The notes beneath the pieces are model-generated. The model was not told the origin of the DNA, did not search any database, and was given only the letters and a program-made list of their open reading frames with translations. A stretch of 64,000 nucleotides of DNA, taken from JASJAR01 sp039198225 (GTDB lineage Bacteria > Pseudomonadota > Alphaproteobacteria > Rhodobacterales > Rhodobacteraceae). This document shows positions 59,067 through 64,000 of the stretch, one piece after another (position 1 is the first letter of the stretch; every line of letters starts with the position of its first letter). The position numbers were made by a program, and so were the translations under genes. The stretch is taken from contig JBCCTQ010000008.1 of assembly GCA_039198225.1 (NCBI GenBank), forward strand, positions 1-64,000, in the 5' to 3' direction.

Positions 59067-60908
59067 TCACTCCGCCGCCGCCCCGGCGTAACGGAGGAAC
59101 CCGCCCGATTGGCGCTCCCAATAGCGCGCATAGAGCCCGTCGCGCTCCAAAAGGCTAAGGTGGGTGCCTTCTTCGACGATCTGGCCCGCATCGAGGACGA
59201 TAATCCGGTCCATCTGCGCCAGGGTTGAGAGCCTATGCGCAATCGCGATCACGGTTTTGTTTTCCATCACCGTCTCGAGCGCATCTTGGATCTGGGCTTC
59301 AACCTCGCTGTCGAGCGCCGACGTCGCCTCATCGAGCACCAAGATCGGGGCATCCTTCAAAATCGCCCGCGCTAGGGCGATCCGTTGGCGCTGACCCCCT
59401 GAAAGCTTCACGCCCCGCTCGCCCAAATGGGCGTCGTAGCCCGGCCGACTCTTGTGGTCTTCGAGCCCAAGTACAAAATCATGCGCACCGGCTCGCCGGG
59501 CGGCGTCGATCATCTCCGCCTCGCTGGCACCCGGCCGGCCATAGAGGATGTTGTCCCGCGCCGAGCGGTTAAACATAGCCGTTTCCTGGGTGACCATGGC
59601 GATCTGACCGCGGAGACTTTCCTGGGTGATCTCGCGCACATCTTGGCCGTTGACGCGCACCACGCCGCCTTCGGCATCGTAGAGCCGCATGAGGAGCGAC
59701 ACGAGGGTCGACTTCCCGGCACCGGACGCCCCGACAATCCCCACGCGCTCTCCAGCACCGATCTTGAGGTTCACCCCCGTCACCCCGCCCACCTTCCGGC
59801 CATAGGCAAAGCTCACCTCGTCGAAATGGATCTCGCCGGGTCCATGGGCGACGGCCGCCGCACCGGGCCGGTCTGTCAGCCCATGGGGCGGGGTCAGCGT
59901 GTTCATGCCGTCCTCGATCTCACCCACATTGGCGTAGATCCCCATGAGCGCGAAACTGACCCAACCCGTCATCTGGGCAACCCGGATCGCCACAGCACCC
60001 GCCGCCGCGATGTCGCCCGCACTCGCCACCCCGTTCGACCAGAGAACCAGCGTCGCCCCGATCAGCAAGACCGGCAGGGTCCCCGAGAGAACCCAGAGCG
60101 CCAGACGGAAAACAACCGCCAATTCGCCGAAATCGAGTGCCCTCTCGCGGAAGGCGCTGACGGCGTCGATGGCGGCACTTTCCTCATGGTCGGCATGGGC
60201 AAAGAGCTTCACGGTTTTGATATTGGTGATCGTATCCACCACTTGGCCCGTCACCGTCGCCCGGGCACTTGCCCGCGCCTTCGACCGCGCTCGCACCCGT
60301 GGGATGAACCAACGGATCATGGCAAAATAGCCCACCAGCCACACCGCCAGGATGCAGGCGACCCGCCAATCGATTGTGGCCAGAAGCAAGGTCGAACCAA
60401 TCAACGAGGCGAGCGCGAAGACCACCACGTTGATGATCTCGACAGCGATCTCCGACACGGCCCGCGCCGTTTGCATCTGCTTCTGCGAGATCCGACCGGC
60501 GAAATCGTCATCAAAAAACGTCACCGCCTGGCCAAGGGTCCAGCGGTGAAGCCGGGTCAGCACCAGGGGCTGGGTGTTGGGCCCCACGACCAGCGAGTTC
60601 GCCAAGGCCGAGGTCCCAAGAACGATTGGGCGAATGACGAGAAAGAAGGCTGCAACCCCGAGCAAGGTTGTCCAATGGGCCTCAAAAAATCCTGCCGCAC
60701 TGTTGTGATCGACCGCAAGGTCGATCACGAGACCCAAGAGCAGGGCCGTAAACACCTCGATCGTGCCGGCCAAAACGGAGATCACCGCCGCAACACCGAG
60801 TACCGGCCAAGCCCCTTGGAGACCCCAGCGGATGAACGCCGCAAGGGTCTGGGGCGGGGGGCCTTCGGCGGGCGCGAAGGGGTCTATGAGGCTTGCCAAG
60901 CGTCTCAT
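59067..60908 (-). CDS. ABC exporter, half-transporter 2 (membrane domain + ATPase)
   Basis: This 613-aa half-transporter has a six-helix membrane domain (about 30-330) and an ABC ATPase domain: Walker A GASGAGKST, Q-loop MVTQETAMF, signature LSGGQRQRIALARA, Walker B ILVLDEATSAL, H-loop AHRLS. It pairs with the next gene, with which it overlaps by 4 bp; the two are homologous but not identical, so they probably form a heterodimer of the MsbA/LmrA type. Substrate unknown. Confidence 0.92.
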   Translation of the reverse strand: MRRLASLIDPFAPAEGPPPQTLAAFIRWGLQGAWPVLGVAAVISVLAGTIEVFTALLLGLVIDLAVDHNSAAGFFEAHWTTLLGVAAFFLVIRPIVLGTSALANSLVVGPNTQPLVLTRLHRWTLGQAVTFFDDDFAGRISQKQMQTARAVSEIAVEIINVVVFALASLIGSTLLLATIDWRVACILAVWLVGYFAMIRWFIPRVRARSKARASARATVTGQVVDTITNIKTVKLFAHADHEESAAIDAVSAFRERALDFGELAVVFRLALWVLSGTLPVLLIGATLVLWSNGVASAGDIAAAGAVAIRVAQMTGWVSFALMGIYANVGEIEDGMNTLTPPHGLTDRPGAAAVAHGPGEIHFDEVSFAYGRKVGGVTGVNLKIGAGERVGIVGASGAGKSTLVSLLMRLYDAEGGVVRVNGQDVREITQESLRGQIAMVTQETAMFNRSARDNILYGRPGASEAEMIDAARRAGAHDFVLGLEDHKSRPGYDAHLGERGVKLSGGQRQRIALARAILKDAPILVLDEATSALDSEVEAQIQDALETVMENKTVIAIAHRLSTLAQMDRIIVLDAGQIVEEGTHLSLLERDGLYARYWERQSGGFLRYAGAAAE

Positions 60909-62755
60909 TCGGCCGCCACCTCCTGGTCGGTGCCGATGAACCCGCCCGATTGGCGCGCCCAGAACCTGGCATAGAGCTCGCCCTGGTCGAGCAACGATTG
61001 GTGGCTGCCTTCTTCTACGATCCGGCCCTCATCGATCACAACGATCCGGTCCATTGCCGCGATCGTTGACAACCGGTGGGCGATGGCAATCACGGTTTTG
61101 CCTTCCATCATCCCGTAGAGCGTCGACTGGATCGCAGCCTCAACCTCGCTGTCGAGGGCCGAGGTGGCCTCGTCGAGAATGAGGATCGGCGCATCCTTGA
61201 GCATGACCCGGGCCAAGGCGATCCGCTGACGCTGGCCGCCCGAGAGCTTCACACCCCGCTCGCCTACTTGGGCGTCATAACCCGCCCGGCCCTGGGGATC
61301 TTGGAGGTCGAGGACAAAGTCATGGGCTTCGGCCCGGGCCGCTGCGTCAAAAATCTCAGCCTCAGTCGCGTCCGGCCGACCGTAGAGGATGTTTTCGCGC
61401 ACCGAACGGTGGAGGAGGGAACTGTCCTGCTGGACCATGCCGATGACCGCGCGGAGTGAATCTTGGCTCACTTCGGTGATGTCCTGGCCATCGATCAGCA
61501 CCCGGCCGTCCTCGGCATCGTAAAACCGCAAAAGAAGCTTCACGAGGGTCGATTTCCCTGCCCCCGACCGGCCCACAAGGCCAACTTTCTCGCCCGGCGC
61601 GATCGACAAGGTCACCTTGTCGAGCCCGCCGCTCGGGCGGCCGTAATGGTGGGTGACGTTCTCGATCTCGATCCGCCCCTCCGCGAGCTCCAGAGGCTTG
61701 GCATCCTTCCGGTCAACGAGGGCTATGGGTTGGGCGATCGTCTCCATCCCTTCGGCCACCACGCCGAGATTGCGGAAAAAGCTCGAGAGCGCCCACATGA
61801 TCCAACCGGTCATCGCATTGAGCCGGAGCGTCAGCGCGGTCGCCGCCGCCACAACGCCCGCACTCGTCGCCCCCGACATCCAAAGCCAGATCGCCCAGCC
61901 CACCACGCCGACCACCAGAACGCCATTAAGCGTCGTCAGCATGACATCCATCAGCGTGTAGATCCGCATCTCCACCTGGAAGGTCTTGCGTGCCTTTTCA
62001 ATGGCGTCCTTGGCATAGGTGAGCTCGCTATCATGGTGGGCGAACATCTTGACCGAATGGATATTTGTGTAGCTGTCAACGACCCGGCCGGTCACCTCGC
62101 TTCGGGCATCCGACGCCGCCTGGCTGGCCGGGCCCACCCGCTTCACCGTCCAGCGGACCAAGAGGCCGTAGAGCAAGATCCAGCCCAAAAGCGGAACCAA
62201 AAGCAAAGGATCGGCATCCATCAAAAGGACTGCCGCCCCAATGACATAGGCGAGGGAAAAGGTGATCGCGTCGAACACCTGAAACACCGCTTCGCCAGCG
62301 GCGGGTGGGGTCTGCATGATCCGGTTGGCGATCCGGCCTGCGAAATCATCCTCGAACCAGCCCACCGATTGGCGCAAGACGTGCTTATGGGCCCGCCAGC
62401 GGATAAGCGTGCCAAAATTCGGCATCACGGCGTTGTTCAGGAGGGCCACATCGAAGACCTGGAGAAGCGGTCGGACCGTCAAGATCGCAAGGCCCACAAG
62501 GGACAGCTCAAACCCGTGATCAGCCCAAAACGTCGCCCGGTCGGCATCGATCAATAGGTCCACCACGCGGCCGAGATACGCAATGAGTGCGATCTCAACC
62601 ACGGCCACCACAACCGACAGCGCCGCAGTGGCCGCGAAGACCTTTTTGAACGGCTGTGCGTAGTCGCGCAAAAAGGGCCAGAGGCGCTGGGGCGGACGGT
62701 CGGTTTCAGGATAGTCGACATATGGGTCGACCAGCTTCTCAAAAAAACCAAACAT
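60905..62755 (-). CDS. ABC exporter, half-transporter 1 (membrane domain + ATPase)
   Basis: This 616-aa paralogue of the preceding gene product has a membrane domain (about 35-335) and an ATPase domain with Walker A GRSGAGKST, Q-loop MVQQDSSLL, signature LSGGQRQRIALAR, Walker B ILILDEATSAL, H-loop AHRLS. Both ATPases keep their catalytic Glu after Walker B, so neither site is obviously degenerate. It is the first gene of the pair and lies 54 bp downstream of the CCA enzyme. Confidence 0.92.
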   Translation of the reverse strand: MFGFFEKLVDPYVDYPETDRPPQRLWPFLRDYAQPFKKVFAATAALSVVVAVVEIALIAYLGRVVDLLIDADRATFWADHGFELSLVGLAILTVRPLLQVFDVALLNNAVMPNFGTLIRWRAHKHVLRQSVGWFEDDFAGRIANRIMQTPPAAGEAVFQVFDAITFSLAYVIGAAVLLMDADPLLLVPLLGWILLYGLLVRWTVKRVGPASQAASDARSEVTGRVVDSYTNIHSVKMFAHHDSELTYAKDAIEKARKTFQVEMRIYTLMDVMLTTLNGVLVVGVVGWAIWLWMSGATSAGVVAAATALTLRLNAMTGWIMWALSSFFRNLGVVAEGMETIAQPIALVDRKDAKPLELAEGRIEIENVTHHYGRPSGGLDKVTLSIAPGEKVGLVGRSGAGKSTLVKLLLRFYDAEDGRVLIDGQDITEVSQDSLRAVIGMVQQDSSLLHRSVRENILYGRPDATEAEIFDAAARAEAHDFVLDLQDPQGRAGYDAQVGERGVKLSGGQRQRIALARVMLKDAPILILDEATSALDSEVEAAIQSTLYGMMEGKTVIAIAHRLSTIAAMDRIVVIDEGRIVEEGSHQSLLDQGELYARFWARQSGGFIGTDQEVAAE

Positions 62756-62809
62756 GTGGGGTTCCTACCAACCGCAGATATAGGCGCTCCGGCGGAAAAA
62801 CAAAACGGG

Positions 62810-63961
62810 TTAATCCTTTGGAAGCGACAAAAGTTCGTCCCGACGGGCGGTAAAATCCGAAGCGATCCAAGCCCGTTCGAGTTGGGCGAGACGGTCGCCG
62901 AGCGCCGCGCCGTGATAGGCGGGCATGAGGTCTTGGGCGCGAATGGGGAACTTTGCAGTCGCCCCCGTGTCGATCCGCTGCGCCGTATCGGGTGGCACGG
63001 GAGAGGCCGCACTGGCCGCACGCAGAAGGGCTGCGTCCCAGGCAAAATCCTGGCCTTCGCGCCAGGCAATCTCGGCAATCTCGGCCCCGCCGATTGCGGC
63101 GCGAAGGTCATCCAACCGGCGCGCCTCCGCGTTTGAAAGCCGAAAGGTCTCCGCAGGGTTTTCCCCGCGAAGAGCCGCCAGCCGTCGCATTGGGTCCGCA
63201 GCACGCTCGGCGTCGAGTGCTGCGAGGCGAGCCAAGGCGGCGGGGTCGGCACCGGGCAGGATCCGCGGCAAAACCCCGACCGCCGCCATCGTCGCGACCG
63301 CTGGACCAGGATCCTTTGCCGCTAGGAGCCGTTTCATCTCCTGGCCGATCCGCTCGGCCGAAAGGCCCCGGAGCCCCTCCGCCCCTCCGGCGATCGCGGC
63401 AAGGGCCTCTTCGTCAAAACCGGCATCGGGTCCAGATACCTCGGCGTGGAAGCGGAAGAACCTAAGGATCCGAAGATAATCCTCGGCAATCCGCTTCGCC
63501 GCATCGCCCACAAAACGAACCCGGCGGGCGGCAATGTCGGGAAGGCCCCCGGAGGGATCGCGCACCGCACCCTGCCGGTCGGCATAAAGCGCGTTGATCG
63601 TGAAATCGCGGCGCATCGCGTCTTCCTCGATCCGATCTGTGAAGGCCACGACCGCCCGGCGCCCATCGGTTGCGACGTCTTTGCGAAACGTCGTGACCTC
63701 ATGGGGCAGACCGCCCGAAACGAGCGTGACCGTGCCGTGGGCGATCCCGGTGGGTACCGCGTGAAAACCGGCCTCTTTCCCGACCGCCATGACCCGATCG
63801 GGCAAAAGATCCGTGGCAAGATCGATGTCGCCGACGGGCACGCCAAGGGCCGCATTCCGCACCGCGCCGCCCACGAAAAACGCCCGTCCCCCGGCCCGTT
63901 CGAGCGCGTCGAACACTGCAACCGTCCGCGGCTCGACCCGCCAGGGTCCGTCGACGTTCAT
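62810..63961 (-). CDS. cca: CCA tRNA nucleotidyltransferase / poly(A) polymerase family
   Basis: This 383-aa class II nucleotidyltransferase adds or repairs the CCA end of tRNAs. The catalytic DxD is GDIDLATD (Asp45, Asp47) after FFVGGAVRNAALG; further conserved are AMRRDFTINALY, DPSGGLPDIAARRVRF and EDYLRILRFFRFHAE. The ATG at 63961 overlaps the stop of an upstream gene that runs off the window. Confidence 0.93.
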   Translation of the reverse strand: MNVDGPWRVEPRTVAVFDALERAGGRAFFVGGAVRNAALGVPVGDIDLATDLLPDRVMAVGKEAGFHAVPTGIAHGTVTLVSGGLPHEVTTFRKDVATDGRRAVVAFTDRIEEDAMRRDFTINALYADRQGAVRDPSGGLPDIAARRVRFVGDAAKRIAEDYLRILRFFRFHAEVSGPDAGFDEEALAAIAGGAEGLRGLSAERIGQEMKRLLAAKDPGPAVATMAAVGVLPRILPGADPAALARLAALDAERAADPMRRLAALRGENPAETFRLSNAEARRLDDLRAAIGGAEIAEIAWREGQDFAWDAALLRAASAASPVPPDTAQRIDTGATAKFPIRAQDLMPAYHGAALGDRLAQLERAWIASDFTARRDELLSLPKD

Positions 63962-64000
63962 TGCTCCATCCGGTCGGCTAGTCGGCGGAGGATCCGGGCG
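63958..64000 (-). CDS. 3' end of an upstream gene (possibly a NUDIX CoA pyrophosphatase)
   Basis: The last 13 codons before a TGA that overlaps the cca ATG (ATGA) read ARILRRLADRMEQ. The frame continues off the right edge. In related genomes a NUDIX CoA pyrophosphatase often precedes cca, and an ending of this type would fit, but this fragment is too short for a real assignment. Confidence 0.45.
   Translation of the reverse strand, partial: ARILRRLADRMEQ

Noticed and set aside
59427..62557. Two long open frames antisense to the ABC exporter genes
   Set aside because: They repeat in both paralogues because the coding strands are homologous; composition is that of a shadow frame.
1..64000. 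CRISPR arrays, insertion sequences, prophage or integrated elements
   Set aside because: No regularly spaced repeats, transposase or integrase genes, or flanking direct repeats were seen; gene content and composition are uniform.

Overview
The window is a contiguous piece of a GC-rich bacterial chromosome, almost certainly alphaproteobacterial and most likely from the Rhodobacterales (Roseobacter/Rhodobacteraceae type). Supporting this are the order secA / parvulin isomerase-argJ-mutT, the rimP-nusA-ylxR-infB operon, the dnaK-dnaJ pair, DUF2794, a direct-repeat LexA box (GAAC-N7-GAAC), a CtrA-type box (TTAA-N7-TTAA) and an RpoH-type promoter with CTTG and CCTATAT elements. I see no rRNA, tRNA, CRISPR array, insertion sequence or phage gene. 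Coding density is very high. Many neighbouring genes overlap by 1-4 bp, and many long open frames antisense to real genes are GC artefacts.

Layout, left to right: an edge-truncated membrane protein, a VOC-family protein, an RluA-type pseudouridine synthase and a STAS/HATPase partner-switching pair; gamma-glutamyltransferase behind a terminator-like hairpin that contains its ribosome binding site; hspQ, an AEC transporter and a lytic-transglycosylase lipoprotein; a purine-ureide operon (PuuE-UraD fusion, allA, amidase); aminotransferase-ftsK-lolA with a second amidase upstream; ubiH-like hydroxylase, Trm112, LON-N and a CnoX-type thioredoxin; an orphan imuB under a LexA box; DUF2794, NlpC/P60 and M17 aminopeptidase; a bicarbonate module (beta-carbonic anhydrase, SbtA, SbtB-like PII); a CtrA-box gene of unknown function and alkB; dnaK-dnaJ and radC; a two-gene periplasmic/envelope unit (PBP-OmpA hybrid and a membrane-anchored partner) beside secA; parvulin-argJ-mutT and a 46-aa small protein; infB-ylxR-nusA-rimP; a DUF1800-DUF1501-DUF4149-like run; a CAP protein, prolyl aminopeptidase, ubiG, and a MarR/nitrilase/grxC/comF run; hemH; then an envelope segment (GFA protein, two L,D-transpeptidases, CAP lipoprotein), a heterodimeric ABC exporter and CCA-adding enzyme.

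Most of this is housekeeping: protein export and folding, transcription and translation factors, cell division, arginine, ubiquinone and heme biosynthesis. The accessory interest is mainly regulatory or structural. It includes the ggt leader hairpin, the orphan SOS-controlled ImuB, the CtrA box before an unknown gene, a related pair of structured intergenic elements near 23.5 kb and 58.4 kb, a GFA gene whose only start that keeps its metal site is CTG, and the small protein between mutT and infB. I found no complete novel multi-gene system. The nearest candidates are the PBP-OmpA pair next to secA and the DUF1800/DUF1501/membrane-protein run.
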